Below are positions 20,634 through 31,167 of a DNA stretch of 61,459 nucleotides, piece by piece. The notes beneath the pieces are model-generated. The model did not search any database, was not told the origin of the DNA, and saw only the letters and a program-made list of their open reading frames with translations. The position numbers and the translations under genes are program-made. This DNA is from Carex sylvatica (taxonomy: Eukaryota > Streptophyta > Magnoliopsida > Poales > Cyperaceae): positions 1 to 61,459 of the forward strand of contig CAXKVR010000218.1 in assembly GCA_964058845.1 (NCBI GenBank), given 5' to 3'. Within the stretch, counting starts at the first letter, position 1. Each line of letters begins with the position of its first letter.

Positions 20634-20797
20634 ATGGGATTTATGTCTTCCGATCTGATCAAGATGGATTCTTCTTCTTCTTCTTGTACTACTTCTACTT
20701 CTACTTCTTCTTCTTCTTCTACTTCTTCTTCGTTAGGGTTACTGCAACGACTGGTGAAGACTGCGAAGTTTGTTTCGACACGCATGAGATATTATTG
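20634..20797 (+). other. Upstream exon with long uORF of the AP2-like gene
   Basis: A pyrimidine-rich acceptor (TTGTGTTTCAG, ending 20607) opens an exon that ends at a strong donor (ATTATTG/GTAAGG, exon end 20797). An earlier donor AAAAG/GTAAGTA at about 20485 would close exon 1. The exon holds an ATG at 20634 with 54 codons, including a Ser/Thr run encoded by (TTC/TTCTAC)n repeats. If spliced to the acceptor CATAACCAG at 21651, the frame continues 25 codons and stops at TAG (21724-21726), before the main ATG at 21765. So this would be an upstream ORF of about 79 codons, or the start of an alternative product. Confidence 0.5.
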
Positions 20798-21764
20798 GTA
20801 AGGGGTGTTTGAGGTCCTTTTTTTAATTTAAGATGCATTGACCAGACCTAATTTTTAGCCTCAGGTATTTTATTTGATTTTTCCAGTATCCCAATTTCCC
20901 CATAACTTGATATGTGTAGTTGTTGCTTTCTTTATTTTCTTGGTACATAGAAATAATTCCCCTATCTTGAGCTGCATGCTGCAATTGATGCTTAGTTTCT
21001 GTTTTAATTGTTAGATTCCTCGTTAGTTTATTATATTGCTAGAGTTCTTTAGTTTTTAGTTTAGTTTTCTTAAATTTTGTTTGCGTTCTTGTCAAAAAAA
21101 AATTTCGTTTGCGTTACTTTTGACAGGAATTATAATATGCATCTCATGTTTTGACTTTACTTGATTTATTTCAGTGTTATTTTTCCTGATTTATTTATGT
21201 GTACAATATTAATTGAGTTACACTTGATAGTTTAGGCATTGATATTGAATAAATTCTATACAATTGACGGTAATTGCCTAATTGGCTATTCCCTTATTAG
21301 CTATGATGATATTTATTTCCTTTTTGTAGTAATTTTAGTGTCTTCTCTCTTTTGTAGGTGTTAGTCTAAGTAGATTCTATAGGATAATATGTCATATTTG
21401 TTTTGACTTGATAATGATATCATCAGCAACATCTACATATTTTCATATATATTCAAATTTCGCAAAACAAGGTGTTTTTAGCATAATATTTATCCAACGA
21501 ACTCAATCGTCAATTTAGTACATTTTATTTTCATGTATTCATCTCGTAGCGATTTTTTCGATTTTAATTGGTTCCTTCTCAAAACCTGCACTAATTTGTA
21601 ATAAAAAAATCTTTTTTTTTTTTGTCCACATTGCTGCATTCACATAACCAGGTGTTGCTTCTTCTTCATCACGCGATCAGACTTGACATACACTACCAAT
21701 ATAAGATCTACACAAAGAGGAGCCTAGGAAGAAGAAAGACCATAAATAGGAAAATTTTGAAAAA

Positions 21765-22754
21765 ATGGCGCCGCCGCAGGGTAGACCTATTCACATCCGC
21801 TTCACTTATCCCGATGAAACCAACTCTCATACTGACTCCAATTTGGATTCCTTGGAAAGATGCCAGGCCAGGAGGTTCTCAAAAACAATTGTGATACCTC
21901 AATCAATCCCCAGCCAAAGCCAAAGCCAAAGCCAAAGCCAAAACCAAAGCCAAAACCAAAATCCTGAATTTCAAAACACCTGGCAGCGTCGCCAACATTC
22001 AAGCATGTACAAAGGGGTCCGCCTAAAGAAAAACGGCAGATGGGAGGGACGGTACAAGGACCCGGTAGATGGGGTCCGTGTCCATGTCGGTTGCTTTTCA
22101 TCAGAGGAAGAGGCACACCAGGCTTGCCAGGCTGCACGTGATCGCATCAAGAAGGAAGTGACTACTGCAGTGGTTCCTCTCCCGGTCAAAAAGAGGAAAA
22201 GGAGTAAGAAGGGAGAAGAGAAGGCAGAGAAGGAACTGACTACTGTAGTTGTTTCTCCCCCAGTCAAAAAGAGGAAAAGGAGTAAGAAGGGAGAAGAGAA
22301 GGCAGAGAAGGAACTGACTACTGTAGTGGTTTCTCCCCTGGTCAAAAAGAGGAAAAGGACTAAGAAGGAAGAAGAGAAGGAAGAGAAGGAAGTGACTACT
22401 GCAGTGGTTTCTCCCCCGGTCAAAAAGAGGAAAAGAACTATATCCAGGCCGCCTGTTCACCCTCAGTCTTTTGTTTCAAAAGAAAAACAGAGGAATGATA
22501 TCCCTTCAGACAATCCCACGTCAGGTGCTTACATCAGAACCAGGTCCACCTCATCAGTCCATAACACCAGTTACAGGCCACCAGGATTTGTGGAGGATTT
22601 ATCTTCTCAGCTCCTAAAGCAGCAGGAGGCATTAACAGATGCCGATCTCAAGACTGGTGACTTTGATTATGAGAATGACCTGATTCAGGTTGACCATATG
22701 TCTACGTGGGCTGGAAATTTGAATTGGGATGAAAAAATATTATCTAAAAAATAA
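21765..22754 (+). CDS. AP2-domain-like nuclear protein with tandem Lys/Arg-rich repeats
   Basis: 329 residues; ATG in good context (AAAAAATGGCG) with an in-frame stop just upstream. Residues 51-68 are a Ser-Gln/Asn-Gln run. Residues 79-130 contain an AP2/ERF-like fold: MYKGVRLKKNGRWEGRY, then VRVHVGCFSSEEEAHQA. This matches the GVR...GRW...R...LG.F...EEAA pattern of that family, though quite diverged. Residues 131-226 are four units of about 26 residues (consensus TTVVVSPPVKKRKRSKKG and EEKAEKE), each with a basic nuclear-localisation-type cluster. The C-terminus is acidic with DADLKTGDFDYENDLIQVD. Probably a DNA-binding nuclear protein. AP2 assignment is by eye and may be a related AP2-like fold. 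The frame is intact, so the gene may be functional. Confidence 0.75.
   Translation: MAPPQGRPIHIRFTYPDETNSHTDSNLDSLERCQARRFSKTIVIPQSIPSQSQSQSQSQNQSQNQNPEFQNTWQRRQHSSMYKGVRLKKNGRWEGRYKDPVDGVRVHVGCFSSEEEAHQACQAARDRIKKEVTTAVVPLPVKKRKRSKKGEEKAEKELTTVVVSPPVKKRKRSKKGEEKAEKELTTVVVSPLVKKRKRTKKEEEKEEKEVTTAVVSPPVKKRKRTISRPPVHPQSFVSKEKQRNDIPSDNPTSGAYIRTRSTSSVHNTSYRPPGFVEDLSSQLLKQQEALTDADLKTGDFDYENDLIQVDHMSTWAGNLNWDEKILSKK
22155..22442. repeat. In-frame 78-bp tandem repeat inside the AP2-like gene
   Basis: Three full copies and one partial copy of a 78-bp unit encoding 26 residues, starting near 22155, 22233, 22311 and 22389. Units 1-2 are nearly identical at the DNA level (the block around GAGGAAAAGGAGTAAGAAGG repeats). 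This is a length-variable module by nature. Confidence 0.9.
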
Positions 22755-23760
22755 AATTAGTGTAGATATTTGTGTTTTTTAAATTTGAGAATTGTGGGTT
22801 TATCATTGATATTTATTCTAGTTTATGTTAACTGGATAGTTATTAGGAACTTTTATGTAGAGAGTTCTTTAGTTTAGCTTCCTTTGTTAGATCAATAGGG
22901 AGTAGGGATGGGATGTCAGTGTCCGTTTTGACTTTTGAACTAGTTGTGTCATATTTTGACAAGACTATTTCGTAAGTTAAGCTCTTGTTCTCAAACAATG
23001 TTAGTAGATTATTAAATTATGATTGTGATTTTTTGCTTCTTTTCTTTTTGTTTTGACTTTTGATTGTATGGGTGGGTATATGTGATTCAAATCTCATTTT
23101 TTTGTACCCATCAGGCCATCATTATCACCTTCTTTGATCTAATATATGTTGACAACTCCATGTTTGATCAAATTTATTTGTCTCAGTAATCGGTTATTTC
23201 ATTTGAAGCCAAACAGGTGTAAGTTGGATTTCGTCTAATATAAGAAATTGGGAACTGCATTAGTAATTTGACTTTACAGAAGTAAATTAGGTTCAAAATA
23301 AGTAAATGTCAAATAAGTTGTGTTTGTGCGCAAGGAATCCAACCAAATTGTTTTTTACCTGTTCCATTCAGCATGGTATATGTCACTTTTATATGACCTG
23401 CATTGGTAATTTGACTTTACACAAGTGAAAACATATATCTGACTATGTGCCTGACCTATTGATGACAAGTGATTTGTAACACAATTGCAAAGTAACCAAC
23501 TGTTTACATTTAATGAAGTTATATATGTTCTATCCAACCATTTTTTTTTTCTTCTGATAAAATTGATCAATAATGTGTACTGTGCAATTCAACATATTGT
23601 GCCCATATCACAATATGTCAATAATCAAATTATGGACGTCAATTAACTGATGTTTATGATGATAGTAACTAAGTCCTCGATTCAAAACAATCTTGTGTTT
23701 TTGAAGGAATAAAAAACAATATTAGCTACGTACCCCAAATAGCAATAACAAAACAAAATT
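22755..23760. other. 3' UTR and downstream sequence of the AP2-like gene
   Basis: AT-rich with no ORF of note. It contains the segment duplicated at 1709-1925 (23090-23262). A short direct repeat (GTAATTTGACTTTACA, near 23264 and 23406) is also present. Confidence 0.5.
23090..23262. repeat. Segment also present at 1709-1925
   Basis: Same block order as described for 1709-1925, same orientation. The two are separated by the whole Tat-like element and the AP2-like gene. Confidence 0.7.
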
Positions 23761-23892
23761 GTAAATAAATTATATTCTTATCGGGTCATTTACCATAAAT
23801 TTATCAACGGACATAACAACAGCGGTTGAACCGGTCATAATCAGACCAGGCTGGACCACAAATCGGACCGACCACTGGTTTGACAGTAGACA

Positions 23893-24074
23893 CGCAATCA
23901 CCAGCCTCATCACTATTTCTGTTTCTCTCTCTCCCGATATCGAGACTCCATCGATTTGATTTGGAGAAGTTATCTCTTGCACTAGTTAGTTTTAAATGAA
24001 CTGGGAAAATAATTGGACTTACTTTAATTAGGACTTTTCATAAAGGGAATGGTCAGCTTTAAATGACCTCAATT
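23893..24074. repeat. Direct repeat flanking the LINE remnant, left copy (right copy 25567-25632)
   Basis: Left and right share CCAGCCTCATCACTAT-TCTGTTT and then CATAAAGGGAA-GGTCAG-TTTAAATGACCTCA. The right copy lacks about 130 bases between the two blocks. The repeat could be a duplicated flank from the insertion or an older local duplication; it is longer than a usual LINE target duplication. Confidence 0.6.
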
Positions 24075-24117
24075 GATTTTGATTTAATTGGATTGTTGGA
24101 TGAAAAAATCTGGGTAG

Positions 24118-25566
24118 CAGTACACTCAAGGCTAAGTATTACCCTAGATGCAGTTTCTGGGCGGCAAAAAACAAACCTGGAGCAAACAAACTCTGGCGCA
24201 CTGTACAGGAACTAAAAGTTTTCTTTGAGAAAGATGTATCCTGGCAGTTGGGAGAAGGCACCGAAGTAAAGGCAATGAACGAACCTTGGTTCCATGGATG
24301 ATGCGTCCAGAGAATCAGCACAAATATGCAACGAGACACCAAAGTTGCCGATTTGTATGATCAGTGGCTCTTGACATGGAATTGGGATCTGATACGACAG
24401 CTCATGGGTTCTAAACAAGTGCTGCACATCCGCAATGGGGCTAACACACCAACCAGGGGGGCTCAATACTCAAGGATAGGCTCATTTGGAAACATAGTAC
24501 CAGTGGCCAGCACACAGCCAAAGAGGGGTACCTAATACTGAGACAACAAAGCACAAGGCCTCCAGCATACACACTAGCTATGAAGGAATTGTGGGCTCGG
24601 ATTTGGTCCTGGAAAACAATCATCCCAAGAATTCAGGTATTCTTATGGCGAGCCTAGCATGAGGGACTTCCTACACTCATGGCACTCCGTAAAAGAATAA
24701 ACAAAATGAACCTAACATGCTCAAGGTGTGGTATGGAAAATGAATTCACTATGCACATGCTCTTCTTTTGCCAAGTCTCCCGGGCTACATGGTTTATGTC
24801 GAAATTCAACCTGCGAGTGGAATTATTGCCACTGGATTTCACAAAGGATGCTTCAGATCACATCTAACCTGAGCAGCAGAGCAATTGCTAAAATTCTGCA
24901 ACCTTCTTTGGTGTTTATGGAAGACGCAGAATGAAGAGGTTTTTGCTGGAAGGAAGGGGAATCCGGCCTCAATAATTGCACAAGCTCGAAGGATGGACAC
25001 AACCACAGTAGGGTCTGGTAAACCTGGTAAGAAAAGGCTCCATAGAGAGAGTACAAATTCCAAGGGGAAAGACGGTTCTAATCAAAGACGGGTCATGGGA
25101 CCCAGGGGTGCTAAGTCATCCATGATTTTAAAACTTTTAATCATGTAAGTTGAAATTTAATTTAATTTTTATTTTTTAAAAGTTTTTACATAGTTCAGTT
25201 TCTCTCATAAAATATTAGATGTGTGGATGTAGTTTAGTGGTTAAGACTTTATTTTGTACTTAAGCGGTCTTGTATTCAAATCTCACGAACTACAAATTAA
25301 TAATTATGCATTTTAAATTTTTAGCGCTCTCTATATAAATTTTCTAGTTCAGCCTCTAATTGGACCCAAGAGAGCAGGATTTGGAATGGTGGCTTTCAAT
25401 CCTGAGGGAATCCTAATTGGGGAGAGGGATGTACCGTGAACTGCAACAGATAGTACGACACCAAGAATTCGTTGTAATCACAGAATTTAAAGTGTTAGTA
25501 GATGCAATTCAAACTGGCAAGTGGCAACATCGCGGAACTTACATATTGGACGGCGGCAGACGTTGT
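24118..25566 (+). pseudogene. LINE (L1-like) ORF2 3' part: linker, zf-RVT and RNase H-like segment
   Basis: The plus strand reads LKAKYYPRCSFWAAK, WRTVQEL and WQLGEGTEVKA, the conserved region after RT in plant LINEs. It continues with WARIWSWKTIIPRIQVFLWRA and the zinc-binding segment LTCSRCGMENEFTMHMLFFC (24700-24780), then ATWF. Beyond a 257-bp insertion (25105-25361) it continues as RAGFGMVAFNPEGILIGERD and HQEFVVITEFKVLVDAIQTG, a degenerate RNase H-type domain. Several stops and frameshifts are present, and the endonuclease and RT catalytic parts are missing, as in a 5'-truncated copy. Confidence 0.85.
25105..25361 (+). mobile_element. Short insertion with pol III-like A and B boxes (SINE-like) in the LINE
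   Basis: 257 bases interrupt the LINE frame and are bounded by GGACCCA on both sides (25098-25104 and 25362-25368). Inside, TAGTTTAGTGG (25230-25240) fits the tRNA A box and TATTCAAATCTCA (25273-25285) fits the B box at about the usual distance. This suggests a tRNA-derived SINE. There is no clear poly-A or poly-T end, and the boxes sit in the middle, not near the 5' end, so another kind of small non-autonomous element is possible. Confidence 0.55.
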
Positions 25567-25632
25567 CACTCAATCCCCAGCCTCATCACTATCTCTGTTT
25601 CATAAAGGGAACGGTCAGATTTAAATGACCTC

Positions 25633-26283
25633 ATTATTTTCCCGCCAATAGGATGCGCTCTTCTAGAGCACCGTGTACTTCAATGTAAATTATGTAATCA
25701 CTATGATCTGCTTAGCTTTGCAACACTTTTTTTCTTCTTTATGAATATACTTGTACAAGTAATACTATAATTGGTAAAATATGAACGGTGATTATTCTGT
25801 TTATATAATCAACGGTGGTGTATATTTTTTTGCGCAATTAATGAACGCTGCTTGAGCCACATGTTCAAAACTTCAAATGCGCGCTGGTGGATAATCAACA
25901 AATATATATATTTTTTTAAAAGAAATAGTTTTAATATGTTATTATATTAATCATGTCATCCTTCTTATTTTCATCCTATAATATATAAACATTAACGGGT
26001 GGTCATGGCACACGAATAGTCATGCTACGTGAGTCACGCCGTGTCCAAACGTGCGTCACGTGACCATTAATTTAATAATAATTTAAGTTAGTTTATTCAA
26101 GATTCATCATTTAATCAATATCTAATGGTCCTAATTACACGTGACTTCGTGCCGTATCGTGACTAGATTTTTCACGTGATGTGCCGTGCAGTGCCAAAGT
26201 TTCAAAGGATGATCATGACACGCGAATGATCACGACACGTATCTGACACACATGCCGTGCCATTCCGTGACGGAGCAGACACC
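25633..26283. other. Intergenic; two diverged direct repeats rich in CACGTG and GTGCCGTG motifs
   Basis: No ORF. 25999-26046 (GGTCATGGCACACGAAT...) and about 26208-26256 (GATCATGACACGCGAAT...) are diverged direct copies. Three CACGTG cores occur between about 26056 and 26180. This style is common in small hAT-type elements, but I cannot define ends. Confidence 0.45.
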
Positions 26284-26425
26284 TATTGAAAATAGTGAAT
26301 AATTATTATTGTAACGATTAGTTTTTAGTTTCTTTTATAGATAGAGGTACATGTAAAGCTCAAAATAAGAATGCAATAATAAGTTGTTTTCTTTAATCTC
26401 TTCTCTTGTCTCATAAAAATTAACA
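26284..26425 (+). repeat. Left LTR of the central Copia element (142 bp, internally deleted)
   Basis: Aligns with 30304-30530 at both ends but lacks about 85 bases. The missing piece is bounded in the right LTR by two copies of TAACGGCTAGTTT (about 30332 and 30420). It starts TATTG where the right LTR starts TGTTG. Confidence 0.88.
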
Positions 26426-26438
26426 TGGTATCAGAGCC
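26426..26438 (+). other. Primer-binding site for initiator tRNA-Met
   Basis: TGGTATCAGAGCC immediately after the left LTR. Confidence 0.95.
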
Positions 26439-26847
26439 ATAGATCTGAAATTCTGCACAAGTGCCATCAAAACTAGCAAAGCTAGTTGGTACCAACAAAG
26501 AGAAGGAAAAAAAAAGTCAAGAGCTAAAGAATCAAGAACTCAACAAGTGTCAAGACAAAGAAAGATAAGAGTCAAAGAGCCAAAATAGTCCTCTCTCTGC
26601 ACGCATAAAAAAATCGATAACAAAATTATAGGATATAAATTTAGTCTTATGAAAACTTTCTTGAGAAATCTTTCTTGAAATAATCCTTCTTAAAAAAAAA
26701 AAAATCTTTCTACAATTTTTTTTCACCATTTCTCTCTTTCATTAATTCATTTTTATCATTATTTTTTCTTTTTCTTTGGATCTTCGAATTCTTTAACCAT
26801 TTAATATTTTTTAAGCTTTATAAAAATCTTTTTAAAAAAATAAAACT

Positions 26848-27262
26848 TTGTTGATAAATCAAACAACTATGACACAAAACTTTAGCAATCCCAATAGTTG
26901 TTCAAATTGCAAAAAAGAGGGTCACACTCGAGATCAATGTTGCTTTTTGTATCCTAATCTCGGACCAAAATGGTGGAAAGTGGTGGAGAAAAGAGGGGGA
27001 GATGCATCTCCTTTCCACTCAAATACCACAAACGACTCAATTCTGATGCCACGACATCTTCCACAACAAATTGCCAAAATGTTTTCCAACCAAATGCAAA
27101 AGATTAACTTTCTCCAACAAATGTTGTGGAATTGCTTCCAAATGTGGTATCAAACTCAAAACAAGAGCTCATGTGGTATTGCTTCTAACTCAAAAAAATT
27201 TCTTTTTTTATCAAATTATTATTGATAGTGGTGCAACAAACCATATGTTTAAAAATAAATAA
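26848..27262 (+). pseudogene. Copia gag zinc knuckle and protease start, frameshifted
   Basis: An intact CCHC knuckle CSNCKKEGHTRDQC is encoded at 26899-26940. After a Gln/Asn-rich linker and a frame change, the protease motif IIDSGATNHM appears at about 27217-27246. Only about 410 bases separate the primer site from the frame, so the capsid-forming part of gag is absent. Confidence 0.87.
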
Positions 27263-28192
27263 TTATTGTCAAATCTCAAACCGACCAATGGTAATCAATA
27301 TGTATCGGTTGCAAACGGTATGAAAGCAAAAGTAAATGGCATAGGAGAAATTAATTTATACGGTAAACAAATTAAAAATGTTTTATATTTAGAAACATTT
27401 AATGTAAACTTAATTTCTGTAAATAAATTAACACAAAAATTAAATTGTAATGCAATATTTTCTTGTAAAAATATTGTATTTCAAGATCGGGAAATCAGCA
27501 TTAAGATTGGTGGAGGATTTCTTGAAAATGAACATTATCTTTTAAACTCCAAAATAATTTTTTGTGCTTTTGCAAAATTTGTTAACTCCGACCTTTGGCA
27601 TAAGAGACTTGGGCATCCTTTCGACAAAATTTTAAATAGTATCTTAAATTTTTAAAATTTGAATTGTACTAATTGTAAAATTTGCAAGTTAGCAAAGCAA
27701 ACAAAGCTTCATTTTTCTCTTTCTACTTGCAAAAGTAAAGCTCCTTTTGATTTAGTACATTCCGATGTATGGGGACCGGTCCCAATAGATTCATATAATG
27801 GATTCAAATATTTTCTTTTATTTATTGATGATTTTTCAAAAGAGACTTGGTTATTTTTACTTAAATCTGAAGATGAAATATTTGATTATTTTTATGATTT
27901 TTTATGTCTTGTAGAAACACAATTTAATGCAAAATTAAAAATCTTTAGATCGGATAATGGAACCGAATTTATAAATAGAAAATTTTCAAGTCTCTTTAGA
28001 GAAAAAGGTATTATAAACCGAACAACTTGTATAAATACTCTCGAACAAAATGGAGTATTAGAAAGAAAAAATAGACATTTATTAGAGATGACACGATCTT
28101 TATTATTTCAAAATAATGTTCCTAAAATTTATTGGTCGGATGCCGTACTTTGTGCCACTCATTTAATTAATAGATTACCTAGTGTTATTTAA
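27263..28192 (+). pseudogene. Copia protease end, pre-integrase and integrase
   Basis: 27266-27655 reads through the protease tail and LWHKRLGHP, the pre-integrase signature; a stop follows. 27659-28192 has the zinc-type CTNCKICKLAKQ, HSDVWGP and FIDDFSKETW (first catalytic Asp region), FRSDNGTEF (second Asp) and LEQNGVLERKNRHL with the Glu. Most integrase core residues are therefore preserved, but the frame ends at 28192. Confidence 0.88.
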
Positions 28193-30268
28193 AAAAAATA
28201 AAAGTCTATTAGAAATTCTTTATCAACAAAAAATCACTTATGACCATATGAGAGTATTTGGTTGTACATGTTTTGTACATATCAAAAGAAATAACAAACT
28301 TGATTTCGTATCCCAAAAAAACTATTTTCTTAGGATACTCATCTTATAAAAAAGAGTTATAAATGCTATGATTCAATTAATAAAAAATTCTACCTTTCTA
28401 GAAACGTTTCATTTTTTGAAAATGAACCATATTTCAAAGAAAAAGAAATATTTCATCAAACATATTTAAATAATCAAAATGACAATATAATTTTGCCTTA
28501 CTTAGATGATTTGAATTTTATTCCTAGAAATAATCATCAAGTTGAAAATAATCAAGAAAATAAAACTAATAATGACATAAATAAAAATGAAACGACATAA
28601 ATTTTACCGGATAGAAGAAGATCATCTAGGGAACGACAACCATCAACTAGACTTAGAGATTATGTTACTTATTCGGTACAATACCCAATTGAAAATTTTG
28701 TTTCATATGACAATATCTCAATCGAATACCATACATTTTTCACTAGTATTGAAAAAGAATTAGAGCCAAAAAATTATCAAGAAGCAATTAGAAGTCCAAT
28801 TTGGTGTAAGGCTATGGATGAGGAATTAAAAGCCTTAGAACAAAATGAAACTTGAAAAATTGTCTCCCTACCAAAAAAAAATAAAAAACCAATTAGTTGT
28901 AAATGGATAAAATTAAATATAATAATGATGGTATCATAGAAAGGTATAAAATAAGACTTGTAGCTAAAGAATTTATCCAAACCTATGACATAGACTATAA
29001 TGAAACATTTGCACCGGTTGCAAAAATGAATACCATAAGAATTTTATTTTCCATTGCTGTAAACAATGGTTGGAATTTCTACCAAATGGATGTTCAAAAT
29101 GCATTTCTTCAAGGAACACTTGAAGAAAGAGGTGTATATGATATTATCACCCAGTCATAAATTGGAAACAAATTCTAACTTGGCTTGTAGGCTTAATAAA
29201 TCAATTTATGAATTGAAGCAATCTCCACGAGCATGGTATGGCAAGCTTAGCTCTTATTTAATTTCTTGCAATTTTAAAATTAGCAATGCCGATCATTCTT
29301 TATTTACAAAATGTGATGGTATCAATACTACTCTCACTTTAGTATATGTAGATGACATTATAATTATCGAAAATAATTTCGAACAAATTCAAAACATTAA
29401 GAAACAACTAAAAGAAAAATTTGACATAAAAGATTTATGATATCTTAAATATTTTTTAGGAATAGAGATAGCCACTTCGGATAAAAGACTTTTTATTTCT
29501 CAAAGAAAATATACACTTGATTTGTTAAAAGAAACCGGTAAGTTAGGATGTAAACTGGCCTCTACTCCAATTGACAACAAGTGCAAATTAAATAGTGAAG
29601 ATGGTGAATCTTTAAAAGACATAAATCAATTTCAAAGACTTGTAAGAAAATTGATATATCTAACGGTTACACGTCCGGATATTTTCTTTTTCATAAGCCA
29701 AATTAGTAAATTCATGCACTCACCAAGAACACCAAATTTAGAAGTCGTAAATAGAATTTTAAGATTTTTAAAAAATAATTCCGGCAAAGGTATTTGGATG
29801 AAAAATAATAATTCTAATGATATATGTGGCTATTTCGATGCAGATTGTGCCGGATGTTTCGATAGAAAATTGACAACCAGTTTTTGCACATTTGTAAACA
29901 GAAATTTAGTTACATAAAAAAGTAAGAAACAAAATGTTGTAGCACGATCAAGTGCCGAAGTCGAATATCGTGCCATGGCATCGACCACAAGCGAATTAAC
30001 TTGAATCAAACAACTCCTATTAGATATGGAATTTAGAACTCAAGCTCCAATAAAAATGTATTGCGATAACAATTTGGCACGACACATAGCTTCTAATCCT
30101 GTGTTTCATGAATGCACAAAGTATATAGAAGTGGGTTGCCTCTTTATTAGAGAAAAAGTTCAAGTAAAAGAAATTGAAACATCATACGTAAAAAGTGAAG
30201 ATCAACTCGCTGATATCTTCACTAAAGGCTTGGATCCAGGTCCATTTGAAAAAATTCAAGCAAGCTAA
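28193..30268 (+). pseudogene. Copia reverse transcriptase and RNase H, degenerate
   Basis: Fragments in changing frames: ETFAPVAKMNTIR and QMDVQNAFLQGTLEE (28990-29130), LNKSIYELKQSPRAWYGKL (29190-29250), and YVDDIII (about 29345) with the two catalytic Asp kept. RNase H follows with TRPDIFFFISQISKFM (29670-29720), DADCAGCFDRKLTTS and, at 30026-30268, YCDNNLARHIASNPVFHE ending in EDQLADIFTKGL. Stops interrupt at several places. Confidence 0.9.
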
Positions 30269-30303
30269 GATTGCACGATATTTACATTCCTAGCTTGAGG
30301 GAG

Positions 30304-30530
30304 TGTTGAAAATAGTGACTAATTATTATTGTAACGGCTAGTTTAGGGAGTAGTGTATTGTAATAAATAAATTAGAAGATAGAAGTTAGTGGTAGTAGTT
30401 GGTAGTTATAATTAATATGTAACGGCTAGTTTTCAGTGTCTTCTATAAATAGAGATATATGTAAACCTCAAAATAAGAATGCAATAATAAGTTTTCTTTA
30501 ATCTCTTTTCTTGTCTCATAAAAATTAACA
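30304..30530 (+). repeat. Right LTR of the central Copia element (227 bp)
   Basis: Starts TGTTGAAAA after a purine-rich tract, ends ATTAACA, with a TATA box TATAAATA at 30444-30451. It contains two copies of TAACGGCTAGTTT 88 bases apart. Confidence 0.92.
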
Positions 30531-31159
30531 GCCATGTACTCTAGCTACAAGCCTACAATTATTCGAAATGGTGTACTTTGTACTTAGAGAAAAATAATAA
30601 AGGGCTATGTTTATGTAGATGCTGGTGGTGATATAATGATATCATCAATATTTCATTTTATGTTCTTTTCCATTTTGTTGTCGATCGACTGGGTTTTTTT
30701 TTTTTCTATTTTGGGTTGGATTTTAGAAGCAACAAGCCTGAAAGACCAAAACAACTTACATACGACATTGCTTTACCAGCATTTCAGCAAGCAACTAATT
30801 CATTATATCTGACTAACCGGGCCCAACAAAAGAAAGGCTGCTGCTCAACTCCTCTCACATACGATGACATAGCTTGGTTGCTTCATACTACCTTATTACC
30901 AGATCATTTAAGTTATCAATTTAGATATGTGTTATATATATTATGATAATAACTTAATTTTTTTTTTACTATATTGTCAAGGTGATCCCTACTTTGCAAT
31001 TCCTATAATAATTATTAATTAACAATAATGTCAATTTTGGTGATGTCCAATTTTTGGACTAAACAAGCATCAATAATTACAGAATACAGGTATATAATGG
31101 TGCAAAATTTTGGATTCACATCGCCAATAGCTTACAATACTGTTATGGTTTCTAACATA
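30531..31159. other. Intergenic; one unrecognised frame
   Basis: A 76-codon plus-strand frame (30716-30946) has no recognisable domain. Otherwise AT-rich without features. Confidence 0.4.
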
Positions 31160-31167
31160 GGTTCAAT

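Larger units (their letters stand above)
26284..30530 (+). mobile_element. Ty1/Copia retrotransposon, defective, with unequal LTRs
   Basis: Left LTR 26284-26425, primer site 26426-26438, zinc knuckle, protease, integrase, RT, RNase H, purine-rich GCTTGAGGGAG, right LTR 30304-30530. All parts are in Copia order on the plus strand. Coding sequence is broken by many stops and frameshifts, and the capsid part of gag is missing. The bases next to the two LTRs (ACACC left, GCCAT right) do not match, so no target duplication is visible. Confidence 0.93.

Noticed and set aside
21802..22460. Minus-strand frames with GFGFGF and Phe/Leu-rich repeats
   Set aside because: They are reverse readings of the Ser-Gln run and the basic repeats of the AP2-like gene.
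25221..25295. A tRNA gene
   Set aside because: A- and B-box-like words are present but no cloverleaf with acceptor pairing can be formed; it sits in a short insertion inside a LINE.
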